Shown here in pieces: positions 48,001 through 62,568 of a stretch of DNA of 64,000 bases. The notes under the pieces were generated by a model. The model ran no database searches and was not told the DNA's origin. It saw only the letters and a program-made list of their open reading frames with translations. Both the position numbers and the translations under genes were made by a program. Position 1 is the first letter of the stretch. Each line of letters begins with the position of its first letter. The stretch is from Anastatus disparis. Its lineage: Eukaryota > Arthropoda > Insecta > Hymenoptera > Eupelmidae. The DNA is taken from assembly GCA_017163975.1 (NCBI GenBank), contig JAFFSR010000239.1, positions 1,860,001 to 1,924,000 of the forward strand, read 5' to 3'.

Positions 48001-51000
48001 AGGTAGGAGATGGAGAGAAGTGCCTTTTAAATATTTAATTATAATTATATAGTGAATGGAAAAGAAATTTATAGGTTGATTTTTAAATTTTTAAATGCTA
48101 AAATGTCTTTTTAACCTTAAATTAATCTTTTTTCTTTTTAAAAATATATGAAAAGTATAAGAAGAAATGGAAAAAAAATCATTACGCATTTAAGTTCCTA
48201 AAACTACACCGAGAGAAATATTGTACTAAAATTTACCATTTTACTTGGATCATGTGGGAATATAATGGCATAACAAATATTATTGGTATGGAAAACTGGA
48301 AAAATTGCTGCTTTAAAACAAAATATTTGATTGAAAGCTTACTTGCAAAACAGTAATTTTTTCAATTTTTTTTAGCAATAATGTGTAATATTTTCATATG
48401 ATGATTAAAGTAAAACAGTAATTTCTAGCGTATAGTATTTTTAATAGTCTATCCAAACAAACATCGATGGACTGCTTAAATCTTATTAACAACAACAAAA
48501 ACATCTCCTTCTCGCATAAATTTTCATCGAACTTATCCAGAAGAAATCAAGAAAATCACATGGAAGTATATATATTGTCATTGACGACGAAAACAGTAGA
48601 CAAAGTTTGCCCAAGTGCTTTTCTCCCCTCCATATCTTGTTTAAACTATAGAGAAGCTAAAATGCAGCATATAGCGAGTATAGGCGCGTTAAATATCGAT
48701 TGTTATATACGTATACGGTGTTGCTTGTTCCCGCTTTGATAGATGATATAATAGTCGGTAAATCAATGCAATCTCTACCCTCCACCCTCTCCCTCCCCTG
48801 ACTTTCTAAGCGTCTCTAGTAATTGTCAACGTGTCGGTTATGCCTGCCGACAACGTAGTTGCTCACATTGCCTTGTGCGTATGTATACATGTATACCTAT
48901 ATAATGAAAGCATATCCTATTCCATAGGAAATTAATAGCCAACTTGGTAATGGGAGGTCTCGGTATATTTTTTTTCTAAAATAGTAAAATGATTACGTTT
49001 CCGAATTTAATACAGTTGGAAATTTTAATGATCATTTTAATTTTAGATTTCAGCACATTTTTAGAAAAATAAAATATCAGTATAAATAGTTTCATTCAGC
49101 GACGAACGCAATTGGTATACAAAAGATAAATTTTCATTAATAAAGCAAATATTTAAGATATTCGAAGAATTAAAAGATATATCATTAAATTAAACTAGCG
49201 AAAAGAAGAATTACATTTAATACGATGAGGATTAATCATGAAGCCATATGAAAATTTTATAATTCATATTCAAAATCCCTCTTTCAAACGGCTTTCAAAG
49301 AGATTTAAATTTCAACAATGGAATTCTATAACTATTGTAATAATATGACCTACGTAGATATATATTCGTCCAATAATTTGTTTTTTTTTTTTTACTTTTT
49401 TTTATTGAGAATACAAATACCATAAAATTAATCCATGCAGAAATTTCACCTTTGTGAAATGCATAATTTTGTTCTGAAAAATTAAGCATACATGCGTATA
49501 CAAGCTTTTGTGAACTTTGTTAGCAATTGATAAGTTTTGCTATAGGATGTGTTTTTGCTAAAGCTCCTTTTAATTGGTTACGTAAAAGTTTGATACTGAT
49601 AGTTCGAACAAGTTTTACACACACTCTCTCGCTATCTCACAAAGGTACACATAAGCTGGCTCAGTTTTAAGGGAAAAACTTTTATCCCAGTTTGAATTTT
49701 ATTCCATTTTAGATGTCTCTCTTTCTTTCTCTTTTCCGAATAACAATTATCTGACCCTAAGTGCATCGCGTTTTGCTTATTCTATTTTTTTATACAACTT
49801 CCTTTTTTCGTCTCTCTCTTTCGGGCTCTCGAATTCTAAATTCTCTGTCGAAACTACGTGTATTGTGTATAAGCATGTTTTTTAAGTGTACTTACAGAGA
49901 TATGCGAGAATACATAATGGATTCTATTTCGCATTAAGATTCTTTGCAAAACTTTAACTACTATTTGATGCTACTTCAATTTTAATGAAATACCACGTTT
50001 ATAATGACTATTATTCTAAGTGAATTTTAATAAAATATCATATATTACAATATTATTGAACATTCTTTTTTTGTTGCATAACTTATTTATAAGAAACATG
50101 AAAATGTTTGAACATATTTTAAATAGAATTTTTAGAAAAAATGACGAATAACATAATTAATTTAAAATTATGAAATTGACTAGCACTAATTCAACAAAAT
50201 TTACTACATTGAATAATAATGAAAATTGTGTTAATAAATACATAAGATTATAAATAACGACATCTCATTTACATTATCGACAAAAAATTTATTCGTACAT
50301 GTAACATTGCCAAGACCGATGTTAACTAAATTATGTTAATAATTTTCAAATTATACAGCAGCCAACAATCTGACAAAAAACTTCCGAATTATTCGCCTAT
50401 GAATATATTCCATCAATTGTTCTCAAATTTTTTTTTCAATATTTTTTTATCGTTATTCTGCATTATTTTATATTTGGCAATTATTACACGAAACATTATT
50501 AATTCCAACATACAATTCAATATCAGAATGAGGCGTGTTACTAATTAACGTTTAATTGAATGCAGCTATAAATTAATTTTTCTTTCCGTTTCTCATTGTA
50601 AACGGTTAAATATCTGAAAACAAAATCTATGTCAAATTAAACTTTTATATTTTTTTTCCATATCTCCGTTGAATTAAATTGCTATCATTGAAACAACACT
50701 TTAACCTAGTTTTATTCTTGCAATAAAAGTTATTGTAAAAAGAATAATACAGCGTTATTTGTTTACATTGTATACTCTTTTTTTTTATTTCAATGAAATG
50801 AAAAAATGAAAAAGTTTTTTTTTAAACAAATTCACAAATTAAATGCTTGCATTTTAGAGATTTGGGTAAATTTATTTAGTAATGTAAACAGTTCGCCAAT
50901 AATAAAAAAAAATTAATATTTTTCATAATAGTAATAGTAAAATAATTTGTTTTTAGTAAGAGTCTCAATTTGATTCTCGATGGTAAACCATCAAACGATA

Positions 51001-51824
51001 TTTACGATGTCTTGTAGTATTTCTCAAGGTGCCGTTTATAGTATTCGCGCTTAAGAAGTGTTGATAGCTTCAATGAGGCATGAAAATAAAAATAGACCAA
51101 AAGAAGAAGAAAAAAAAGAAAGAACACAACGCTACATTTAGCTTAATTAATCCCTTACGATATATATCCAACTGCGTCTCCAATTAATTCAATTATTTCA
51201 TATCTAACGGCATGGATTGCCAAGTGTTATTCCAACAAACAGGAGATATATGCGTTTGAAAATTCGTTAATTATTTTTAAAATCTTAATGTTTTCAGTTT
51301 CGATCTACAACGACTATTTATTCGTAAACAAAAATAAATATTTCAATGAACAAAGACGCTTAATATTTGTTTGATGATTGTTAATTTTGATGATGAACAA
51401 TAATTGGGAAAAAAATTTTTGATTTATGACATGGTATGCAATTATTATGTAAGAAATTATATAAGAATTCTCATATACGTAAAAATTTTGAAATCGAAGC
51501 GTGAATTCTCGTTTGTTTACAGCGAATTAATTAAATAAGCGTTTATTTACAAGTGTTACTAGTTAATTTCTATACGTATTTATTACGCAAAAATTGAATT
51601 TATAAATTCGCTGAAATATAATTTAATAAGCAAATTTAAATTTCCTACAAATTTTACAAGTGTAATTTAATGCTTGAAGTATTAAATTATCACGATAATA
51701 TTTCGATTTCATTAATCTTAGATAATTGCAATGAGTCGTCAAGAATAATTGTTGTACACATTAGCGGTATTATTACAACTTTATTTTTAGTTAATAATCT
51801 CATCTAAGAATTCGAAAAATTGTT

Positions 51825-52061
51825 TTTATTCCCACCTCAACAGAAATGGCCACTTTGTTGACTCGAAAACCGGGCCGAAAGAAAGCCATATCTTACGTCT
51901 AAAATTTTGCGGGAGATAAGTTCTTTTCTCCCGTAAAATAAAAAATTTGTAAAATTCCATGTATTATTAAAAATTTCTAGAAAAAAATTTAATTTAATTT
52001 TTTCTAATTAAGCCCGCTTTTTTTAAATTAATAAAGTGGTTACGGTTAAGGTGGGAATAAA
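51825..52061. mobile_element. Inverted-repeat element with internal hairpin (repeat copy B)
   Basis: TTTATTCCCACCT (51825-51837) and AGGTGGGAATAAA (52049-52061) are perfect 13-base terminal inverted repeats. Inside is a stem-loop (CGGGAGA/TCTCCCG, about 51910-51950) and a short ATG frame of 18 codons starting MATLLTRKPG. The body aligns with 13741-13950. The class is unknown, and the short frame is not claimed as a gene. Confidence 0.6.
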
Positions 52062-52063
52062 GC

Positions 52064-52159
52064 ACATTATGCAACTCGGGAGCGCTTCGCTTCGCTCACT
52101 AGGGTCGCAAATCCACCCTAGGGATAAATATACGACTTTGCTCTCTAGTTGCATAATGT
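52064..52159. repeat. Inverted repeat adjoining repeat copy B
   Basis: ACATTATGCAACT on the left is matched by AGTTGCATAATGT on the right. Between them lie GCGCTTCGCTTCGCTCAC and a smaller CTAGGGT/ACCCTAG pair. The right part recurs at 13961-14000 in copy A, so it belongs to the same repeat family or a nested unit. Confidence 0.6.
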
Positions 52160-53119
52160 ACTATTATAAGTAACTGTGGAGAAACAACTTTTTTTATAAT
52201 CTGAATTTGAAGACATTTTTTAATTTGGAGGTTCAATAAATAATGATGGATTTCTTATATATTTAAATTATTATTTGATACCACGTGCTTTAGAATAAAC
52301 CAAACTTTAACATTATTATTTAAATTTAAAAAATTAAGTATCATTTAACATACATAAAAATTTTAATTCAATACTTTATTTCATGTGATCCAATACTAAT
52401 CAATATTACTCAATTGATAAAAGTTATTAAAATTTAATTTTTTATAATAATATAAATATTACTTTAATTTAAATACTTTAATATTACTTTACAACCTTTT
52501 TTTTTAATATTTACGTAGCTTTAACAAGTCGCCCAAAGTTTTTTATAAAATAAACATTGCTCTTATCCACCTTGATATATAGCGTTTAAAAAAGAAAAAA
52601 AAAGAAACAACAATAACAAACAATAGTAAAAAGTCCTTTTTCCCATCGTTTAAAGTACATGCTAAAGCTTGGTTAACCGCGTGGGCGCCACTTAACCTCG
52701 TATATGCGCATAGCACACACGAAAGTGCACTTGGTATATATTCAAGAACAAAATAGAGAAAGAGAATGGGAGAATTGTGGGAAGTTAGGAGGATATATAG
52801 CTTTTACAACGAATACATATATACTATCCAACACGCTTTCACGATATATATCGGAGTCTCTCTTCATGCATTGGCAAAGCTCCCAAAGTGCGACACACAC
52901 GTGCACGGGGTATATAACAAGCGAGCAAGAGGCAAAATCAAGAAGAAGAAGAGGACGTACAAAAAAGATATAAATAAAACGACAATTTTCCCTAAGCTAT
53001 AGTAAGTCTCTCTCCCGCGCCTCCTCTCTATTCGTCCTATAGCTTGTACTCGTCGCGACGAAGGTGTTCGAAAATCATTTTAAGAAGACGGGGTATGAGT
53101 AAGAGGTAAAAAAGAGGAG

Positions 53120-53139
53120 GAGAGAGAGAGAGAGAGAGA
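53120..53139 (+). repeat. (GA)n microsatellite
   Basis: A short GA repeat inside the first visible intron. A similar tract lies at 63823-63842. Confidence 0.85.
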
Positions 53140-56100
53140 AAGGAGAAGGCATCAACTTCACAAATAGTATCATGTGCAAAAAGAGATTCATCTGTGGAAC
53201 GCAAGCGCCGATTGTTCCAAGGAAATCGACCGTTATAGATGCGGTATATAGATGAATTTCTTCTCTTCTTTTTTTCTTTCTTCCTTTCGTTACGTATTTA
53301 AGCTCGATGTTTATTGACAAAGATAAAATTCATTTTGATATCGATATTATTTTTTCCTATCCATCTTTTTTTTTCTTCTTTTATTTGTCGGAGCCGTATA
53401 GATTGTTATGGTTATTTCATGTTTAGCTTGAAATTGAAAAAATGTAATTTGGATACGTTCGAGCCATCGGAACGATATCGATCATTCCTTTTTTTTCCAA
53501 TAATTAAAAATTTAATAATCGCTGCAATTTTATTTAATGTGCTGGTTTTAATAAAAATTGAATACATTTAATTTATTGTTATATCATTGATTGATTAGTC
53601 AAATATTACAAAAAAACTAATATTTGACTTTTTTAATATTTCATGTCAAACGTGCATTCAATCTATTCTTTAAATTTTAACACTGTAAAAACATGCCAAA
53701 AAAGATTATTTAAACAAATACATAATAAACCAATCGAAATTTAATATTAGCGCTATTTCTTAGAATAAATGCTCTATTTTTAATATTATTGCAGCTGCTT
53801 ATTGTGAAATAAGTAATATTTTAATTATAAGTTTACACATTAATCCTCTAAATAATTTGCATTTACAAACAACAATCGGAAATAAAATAAAAATAATAAT
53901 AATAATCTGCCTGTGAGCAATAAATTTTAAAAATAAAGTTTTTCATAGCGCGCGCGAGCACACACATTACATAATGTTTTAATACAAAGTGTGATTTAAT
54001 CGGTTACAAGTCAAATGAATGAATACTTGCGCTAAACTAAAAATAAAAGCCTCGTACGTCCAACGCATTAATAACTATTTTTAAGTTGGCTAATCAATAA
54101 AAATGGATAGTCATTCGATTAACTTTGATATATTAGTTCATTCACTTATAATCGTATATCAAAACGTTGCGCTATGTGTGCACGTTTTATCAACGATATA
54201 AACATGTTATTTTTTTTTTTATTTTTCTTTTTTTCAACAAAATAAAAATGATTAAATACAGTGTTATCAGTCGCTTATACAGGGGACTGGATAACATCGA
54301 TACATATTTGTATCATTGGATTCAGCGCGATGAGCTGATCCCAAAAAAAATAATAAGAAATTTTCTTAAATTTTATCAATATATTGCCAATATATTGGCG
54401 ATATTAAAGAAATTTTATTATTATTTTTTTCGGAATTAGCTAAGTGTGCTGAATCCATACGTGAGTGAAATGATATAACTATTTTCTCTCGATTATTGTT
54501 AAGTTTCTCGAGCTGACATGAAGAGCAAAAATTTAGGTCAAATATAAAGTCACTCGAATTCCTTTCTTATAATAAAATATCCAAAGCGGCGATTAATCAA
54601 GAACATTTAGAAATGACAATTCTTCAAATTTAACACAACAGACAGAGGCTTTTACACGCTCGTCTTAACATTTCGCAAATAATTGCATAAATGGAAAGTT
54701 TGCGCTTGATCTTGAGTTGTACTGTGTTTATTGTATATATGAACTATAAAACATAATAAAAAGAGAACGAAATCCCAAAAAGTTGGATATGCGCCTTGTG
54801 CATTGTCTAAGCGATGCCAAGAAAAAAAGCCATCATATTCACGCTTTTCTCACGGTTGATATAAAATATTGTAGTGGGTCATTTGTTTAAAGGAGAGATA
54901 AATAGAATTATTGTTGCGTGCTAAAAAAAAACATTCCAACGAAAGTTGTTTATTATACGAGAGTTATTACGAAATACATGTATTTTTGCGTATATAACCA
55001 AGCGGGTGTTAATTAAAGAATTACAACGATTTCTGAATTTTTGGCAAATGATACGAGTTTTATGTTCTGTTGTTGCATATTGTAAGTGGGTATAATATTT
55101 TTGGAAGGCAAATAGGTTTGATTAATTTAAAAATTTTCACGTATATTATTAATTGTTTTCACAGTAATAATGATAAATAAACCGCAAAAATCAACATTTT
55201 TCAAGCGAGAGGAAAAATTAATAATGATAATTATATTTGAAATAAAATCCCTATTACACTTAAAGAAATTAATTGCGGAATGCTGCATCATAACAATTAA
55301 GTTTGCGAATGACTGCACCTTAAGTATCATTAGAGATTTCAGTTTATAAATAATATTATCTTACTCTGTAGTAATTTCTTTAATCTATTTTTTTTAGTTG
55401 AGAACTGTTGTTTATCTTTACATTTGCGAGTACATTTACTGTTGCATATTTAATGCGTTAAATCAATAGAGTACTAGAAAATTTTATGCTGTTCTAAAAT
55501 AACATGACTGTTATAATGACATGATTGTTGTACATAAAAATTATTATATCAATACGATGCAAATTTTTATCCAACTGACTAATAATTTTTTAAGTCTTTT
55601 TTTTAATAATATAATTGGTTAATAGACACATAGACGTTATTATCATTAGGATGGGCATAATTAAGAAAATCATATGATTATCTAAAATTTGAATGGTAAC
55701 CTAATTCATCGTTGTATAAATGCTGACACGACTAAATTACGAGAGTAACAGCCGTTACGAGGCTTCGCGTGTGCTTACCCCTTCAAGAACTCGAAATCGG
55801 TGCACGAAAATCGATTTTTTTTTCTCTTTAAAGAGCTGCTTGGCTGACTCTCTTTGCAACAAGTAGTCGTTGGAGGTTAGACTTAAAAAAAAAAAAAAAT
55901 TGTCGATAAACAATTAAGTTGTTCGTTCAAACGTATTTGGAATTTGTTGTTTGGGTACAATGTTACAAATGTTTTCTTCTACGATTGATAGTTTACAAGG
56001 TAAACTTTTCGTAATAACTATTTTACAAGTAAATAATTTTTGAAAAATTTATTGAAATTTTCGAGCGCATTGTCAATCATTGCGTACATTATTTTCTTAT

Positions 56101-57792
56101 AAGTTAGAAGAATTTTAGATTATATAAAAAAGTGGATCAATTCAAACATTTGTAAAAAATAAATTGTGTGTAGACTTATTACATGTTATATTTTGAAATT
56201 TCATAAATAAATGAGAAAATTTCGAGAAAAGAAAAATTAAATTAATATCAATAAGTTAATAATATAACCACAGTAGTATTGACAATCGACAGTATTGGAA
56301 CAAAGGAAACTATTTCTAAAAAATCACCTAAATTTCCGTTTACTTTTTATTTGATGAAAATTAAGTAGATACATTTATTCAAAATTAACGCATAAAAAGT
56401 ACCTACCCAATTAGCGGAGCCATTAAATATTTTACAGTATGTAGATCGATATTTGTTTGTTACAAAATAAATATGCACGATAATATATTGAACTTTTGTA
56501 CAAGCGTTTAAATAATTTAAAAATAACTTTTAAACTTGATATGAAAATATTTTCAAAAGTTTAAACTTGAATGTTACTATAAATGTTACTGTAAAATATA
56601 TTCAATATTTCTCTTGAATTATTTAATAGTGCCACATTTTAAATTAAAATTGATCCTGAGAAATTTAAGTTTGTAACTTATACGAGTATATATAGAAAAT
56701 TTAGTGATCGCATATCAATAAAATTTATAAGTCACCTGTCTGATCAAACTCGGACATTTACTACTACTACTACTACTAACAAGTATATTTTATTAAGCCA
56801 TTCTGGGAATACTTATTTATTTAAATTAGTATTTCAAAAAAATATGTAATCATTTTATATAGAATTTCTTGATTTTTCTAATTTCAGTTTTCATATTATT
56901 ACAAATTATACATTTTCAGTAGTCAAGTTACATTATGATAATTTTATATTCATTTTATAAAAATTAATAAAATAATTGATTTTTATAAATAAACCAAGTC
57001 TTCTGTTTTTAAATTTATAAATATTTAATCTTCAATCGAATTATTCTTACTAAGAAATAAAAAACAATTTTCAACATTGAGACAATCTAAGCAGACACGA
57101 TGCAATAACTTTCATCATAACAAGGCTAGCTTTCATCAATTTTCACTAGAAAGTTTTTGATCAAAATATCCTAAAGCAAAAAAAAAATCAATCTAAATTA
57201 AAATATTATTTTTAAATTGTCACACACGTGCACGGGCGAAACGAGCATCGCTCTTTAACATGAAATATCTAGCTTTGCCCCTGGCTAACTACCAGGATTG
57301 TTCTTTTGGCAAACATATCAGCTTCTAACGTAGCATACAAGCTTTCGCAACACACACAGCTCAGTGTGAGCTTTTTTACAACTATGCTGTAATATGAAAC
57401 AGTAACTACGAGATGGTATTTTTTTTTAGGGGAGAGCGAGGGGCAAAGAGCGAGTTCATGTTTCTCAGTTAGATATGTGTTATGGTTTTGTTTTGTGAAG
57501 CTTTTTGTTAGTTTAAAATATAATTTCTAAAATGATATTGTTGAATTTAAATTTTGTTTGCTTATTTTTAAGTTGAAAATCCATGCAATGTTCTTATGAG
57601 TGTACAATTTAATATTGATGTACGTTTAAAAGTATTTTTTCAGAATTATATATAAGATTCAAACAAATGTTTGATATGATTGCCAATTTTTTAAAAATTA
57701 TTTTAGTTAAAAATTTATGAAAAATTCTATAATATGTAAAAAATTTATCATCACCTACATCCAATAACAAATAAAATATACATTAAATCCAA

Positions 57793-57961
57793 TTTTTTTT
57801 CTTATTTAACGTTGCTGTGTTAATGCTATTATTGTATTTGTGAACGAAGTACGTGTAACGTATACAGTGGTACTTGTATCAATCGACCGAGAGCGGGATT
57901 CGAACTCGGATCCTCAAGATTACAAATCCATCGCTCTACCAACTGAGCCACTTACGACTTC
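57793..57961 (-). mobile_element. tRNA-derived SINE, copy 4 (internally deleted)
   Basis: The minus-strand head includes AGTGGCTCAGTTGGTAGAGC and GAGTTCGAATCCCGC. The anticodon triplet position is altered relative to the CGT of other copies (loop read TTTGTAA). The body retains ACAGTGG/ATACAAG and the AACGT tail but lacks about 35 bases present in copy 2. It has the same orientation as CanA. Confidence 0.88.
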
Positions 57962-59879
57962 TGATCATCAATTTGTATTAAAAGCTCAAATTGCAGAATT
58001 TGCAAAAAGAAATATTAAAAGTTTACTAAAATTATTAAAAATTGAAATATTCAATTAACTTTCTTTTCAACATTTGTATTGATGAATTTAAGTTGTAAAT
58101 AATTAAATACTTGAGCTAAATAAAATAAAGTTTTCAAAAAGACAATATAAACTCAAAAGTTTAAACATTTTAAAAGCCACAATATCAGGAATAATTATTC
58201 AAACATCAAATCTACAATGTTGCAATATAACTCCGCACTCGATAAACTAAAGTTTCTCGAACATATCAAAATTCGTGTAAGTTTCTGTTGATAAGTACTA
58301 TTTGGCTCTCACGAATCAATAAAGTTCTTATGGAAGCTTTAATATTGTTTTCACGAAGAATTGGTATATCAAAGAAAGATTAAAAATAAGTTGGCCAACT
58401 TTATTCAAGTATAGACAATGTACTCGAAGATTCGGCAAAACAAATGATTATTTGGTTAATAATGAGTCTTGATACACATTTACAAAGTAACGAAAATATA
58501 AGCTGTTTAAAGATATTGGATTATTGGAAGATAAATAATACACAAGATTATCGGTATTATATAAGTTATCACAGTGCAATTGATAAAATAAACTCATATT
58601 TGTATTCCATAATTTCGACATCTTCTTTTTCTTTGTTCTTATTGTATAGGAAACTATGTCAATAGAAAGCTTCTTTTCGCATTTTCCGCACGAATAAGGT
58701 GAAAAGTTTGAAGTTTGAAAACTTCAATGGACAATTTCTGATCTGTAATTTTTGCCATTTTCTACAATAGTTATATCGATATTATTTTGATATATATTTT
58801 TTTACATATTCACATTTACATCATCGATGATTTATTCATTGCGTACATGTAAATATTGTACATGAAATTGTTTATTCGAAAATTCAACAAATTTGAATAT
58901 GAAAAAAATTGATCAAGTATGATGTAATCATTTATTTATATGGAAATAAATAAACATTATTCATTTGTAAGATGAGTACAATCATTCGAATGAATATTTA
59001 TTCAAACTTTTTTTTCTCATGCCGTGTATTATAAATTAGTGATCCAAACGAAAAATTATAACATTCCCGTACATCTATAATAAATATATACCCTAGAGCC
59101 GAATACGATAGCTTAGTCATGCATTAGTTATTCCTTGCTTCAACTGAAAAAGAATGAAAGTACACAGTAAACAAATGAAAACAAATTATCATTCTTTGAC
59201 TGAGAAAAGAAATACGGAAAATTTTTCTCTTCCTTGATCGCCATGTGGAAACATCGTAAATAAACTTCTATTCTATATAAATTGCTGAAAAATCTTAGAG
59301 GATAGCTATATTTTGAAACGCGATTTCATGTTTTTCAAATATTGTTATTTGATTGTTCGAACAACGAATTATATCCAAACTAGCAAACATTATCTTTTTG
59401 ACGTTTAACTTTGATATTAACGTAAACTTTGAGTATGCAACTCTTAAATCTCGGAACTTTACTTAACGATTTAAAAAAAAATTCCAATTGCTACTTTTAA
59501 GTTGTCCAATAGAATATGATTGCATCATGATCGTGGACGTGACGTTTCTCATGTAGGAGGATCTATGAGGATAAACGAACAATATTTAATTATTTAAGAC
59601 CACAAAATACTTTGAACGATTTATTTGAATGATATAAATAATTTTAAAGTTTATTATACAACACAGTAACTTAATAGAACTTCTAGTTTTAATTCTACTT
59701 TACAATAAAGATTTTTTGGCATGATTAATTACGCGATAGATTAACGTATTACAAGTAATAAAATCAAAATTTATCAAAGTTTATTTTTTCAATTTTTTAA
59801 AATTAAATAATTCTTTTCACTAAAAATTTATAAATAGTAATAAATGATGATAAAAATTTGTACAAAACAGATACTTTAA

Positions 59880-60445
59880 GGTGGCTCAGCGATTTTTTCT
59901 AAAAAAGTGAAACTATCCAAAATTTGATTAAAATATTCTTTAATCGAATATTTCGTATTTATTTTGAAAAATAGAGCGACGAACTTTTTAAAGAAAAGGT
60001 GTTTTAATAATTGAATTAATACAGTGCTCTTATGGGACTGATCAAAATTAGGTTTTACGCTAATATAAAAAGACAGTTAAAATAAAATTATACACTTATA
60101 GTTTTTTCACGGAGATCATTTTTCAGAGAAAAAGGACGACGAGAAATACAAGAGAAAATAAATCTAAAAAATGCGATAAATTCCACTAGGCAGCCCGACG
60201 CGCAGATCAGACGCCTACGTAAGCTAACGTGCATTCAGAGTGCTCGAAACCACAAAACACAGACGACCATAGTAAACTTGAATGAGAAGCAACAAAAATT
60301 TTTTCTTTTTATTACGATTACTAAAATTGTTTTCTTATCATAGAAATAACAAATACTATTTAATTAGTATATAGCTCTATCAATAAAAACATTTGATGTC
60401 GCAGACAGGGCCCCGCTTGATACGGCACCAAGCGCTTGAGCCACC
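59880..60445. mobile_element. TTAA-flanked inverted-repeat element, 566 bp (piggyBac-type MITE candidate)
   Basis: TTAA lies at both ends (59876-59879 and 60446-60449). The termini are GGTGGCTCAGCG and, reading inward from the right, GGTGGCTCAAGCG. The ten-base word TACAAAACAG occurs just outside both ends (59861 and 60450). There is no transposase frame. The start resembles that of the element at 41986 (TTAAGG-YG-R-C), hinting at a shared mobilising enzyme. Confidence 0.7.
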
Positions 60446-62270
60446 TTAATACAAAACAGTAATTTTTACCGATTTAGAATCTACAAATCCCCCGTATGAC
60501 TAAGTTGAATTAGATATTTTATCTCTCCAAATAAAGAAAAGCTTACCAAATTATTTTCCCTTAGTACACACGTCTGACCTACAATAATTTCTCTCTTTTC
60601 TTTCCAATCGAGCGTACACCCGCCAAGGAATAAAGAAAAAGAAGAAAAAGGAAAAAAAGAAAGTCATCCAATATTTGCTAATTCGTTCGTTTCACCATCA
60701 TCATCTCTCTTTTTGCTAAAGAATCTCTCGCTTGCTAAGGAATGTATAAGAACGAAAGAAAAACAAGTCCTGCCATAGACAAGAAAGAGAATAAAATAAA
60801 AGGAAAGAGAGGAAAAAACGAAAAAAAAAAAATTGAAGACACACAAAATGAAAAGAAATAGAGGAGTTGGCTTGAGAGTTGAAAGGAGATTTAAGTATAA
60901 AAGGGGGATGAAATTATAGATGGAGAAAGATTGGAATTCTACAGACTGAATTAGAATAGGAACTTTCCTCGTGAATTTATATATAATGAAAAAATGACAT
61001 TAGTTGCAATGATTCCTTAATTTAAACTTGAAAATTAATCTTAAACTTTCGTACCAATTAATGGAATTTATTTAATTGCAGAAACATAATTAAATGTCTT
61101 CAAGAGAATCCAACATTAAGACCATCTTATTAATTTTTTATTTTTAAAAGTCCAAAAATAAGTTATAAAATCAATTTTAGTTGACATTGCAATAATATAA
61201 TAGTAAATTAAGAGTCTATATTATCAAATGTGTTATTGGAAATAGAGGCGAGATAAAAAATAAAATGTTTTGCTATCTTATTTATATGAATCATCTACAT
61301 ATACATATACATATGCGCGTGCGTGTAAGATGCGTGCTCGGCAATCGCATAATGGCTGGGGCATTATCGATCGATCGAAAAGTCATACGAATTCGTCCAG
61401 GTTCTCCCTCTTATAAAATCTTTCCTTTTTTTTTGCTTATTTAACCAAAATGCCAAGACCATAAAATTGTTATTTTCCTTCTTTTCACACATTTCAGCAT
61501 TTGTGTACATCTACATCGTACTTATCTCTCCCTCTCCATTCTTCCTCTTCTTTTTTTTTCCTACTCTGTATTTCGTGAAAACATATGTTATTGTTCGCAC
61601 CATTGACGAGATTACCTTTCTTTTATGGTTTTGCTTCGTACGATATGCTTTTTATTATTGCGCGAACAGATGAAAAGGTATTAACATTTTAGATATGACG
61701 GAAAGAGGATCAGCATGGAAAAATTTATTCGATGATTTAGAAAAAGAAAAAAATATTTTTCAAGTTTTTTTTATTTCAATCCTTTCTAGCGACATTCGGT
61801 TACGTATTGTACGACTGTAAAGAATTGAATATTTTTTTTACGATTTAATACCGTACGTCATACAAATTTAAACCTATTAAGATTTTACAAAAGAGAGAAG
61901 CCTTTTTTCCCTTTTTTTTTTATTTTGGAGGGTAAGAATTATCTAATAAAAAATCGTGAAGTAGAATCGTGAATCGTGAGAGAAAAAGTAGGTTAACATG
62001 ACCTGAAAAATAGTTAATTTTAAATTAAGGATTGTTTATATACCACGTAAAATACTGGCTAAATTTACTTAACCTAGACGTTAAATCAAGTTTGTTAAAT
62101 TTACCAAGAAAATTTAGTTCATCGTTTAATGGAAATCAGAAAATTTAAGAAACACTTGTATTAATTAGTAAAAATAATCGTTAACTTTTGTTATGAATAA
62201 CAAAATATAATAAAATAATCATTTTGTGTAATTTAAAATAAAAAACCTATCTGAAGAAGAAAATAAATTT

Positions 62271-62457
62271 TTTTTTAATTTCATTTAACGTCGCTGTATT
62301 TATGCTATCATTATGATACTAATTAACGACGAAGGTCGTCAGTGTGTTTTTAAACTAAGCACATGTAATGTACAGTGGTGCTTGTATAAATCGTCCAAGA
62401 ACGGGAATCGAACTCGGGACCTCGAGATCCGCCACTCTACCGAGTCACTGGGACCTC
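62271..62457 (-). mobile_element. tRNA-derived SINE, copy 5 (anticodon arm deleted)
   Basis: On the minus strand the body and tail match copy 2 closely (ATGATACTAATTAACGACG, AGTGTGTTTTTAAACTAAGC), as does GAGTTCGATTCCCGTTC. The head lacks much of the anticodon arm. The T-rich left end on + is its A tail. It has the same orientation as CanA. Confidence 0.85.
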
Positions 62458-62568
62458 TGAATTGAATAAATATTAACTGAGAAGAAAAAGAAAATATTAC
62501 CCAAATTCAGTTTTTTGTTTTTACTGTGTATATATGCGTAGCTTAGATTGTCTTGTTTTATTTTTCAT

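Noticed and set aside
54167..54439. 90-codon plus-strand frame
   Set aside because: No family resemblance, ends in phenylalanine/tyrosine runs from T/A-rich DNA, and no splice or promoter context.
55740..55830. Alternative first exon with donor GAAGGG|GTAAGC
   Set aside because: In the phase needed to join the exon at 41616 a TGA lies immediately before the donor. No start context was seen.
57840..58058. Open frame of 72 codons on + with RERDSNSDPQDYKS
   Set aside because: It is a translation through the antisense of SINE copy 4, including its tRNA-like head, and not a gene.
61990..62030. Second recursive-splice site (TTTTTCAG|GTCATG)
   Set aside because: The acceptor half is good, but GTCATG is a poor donor.
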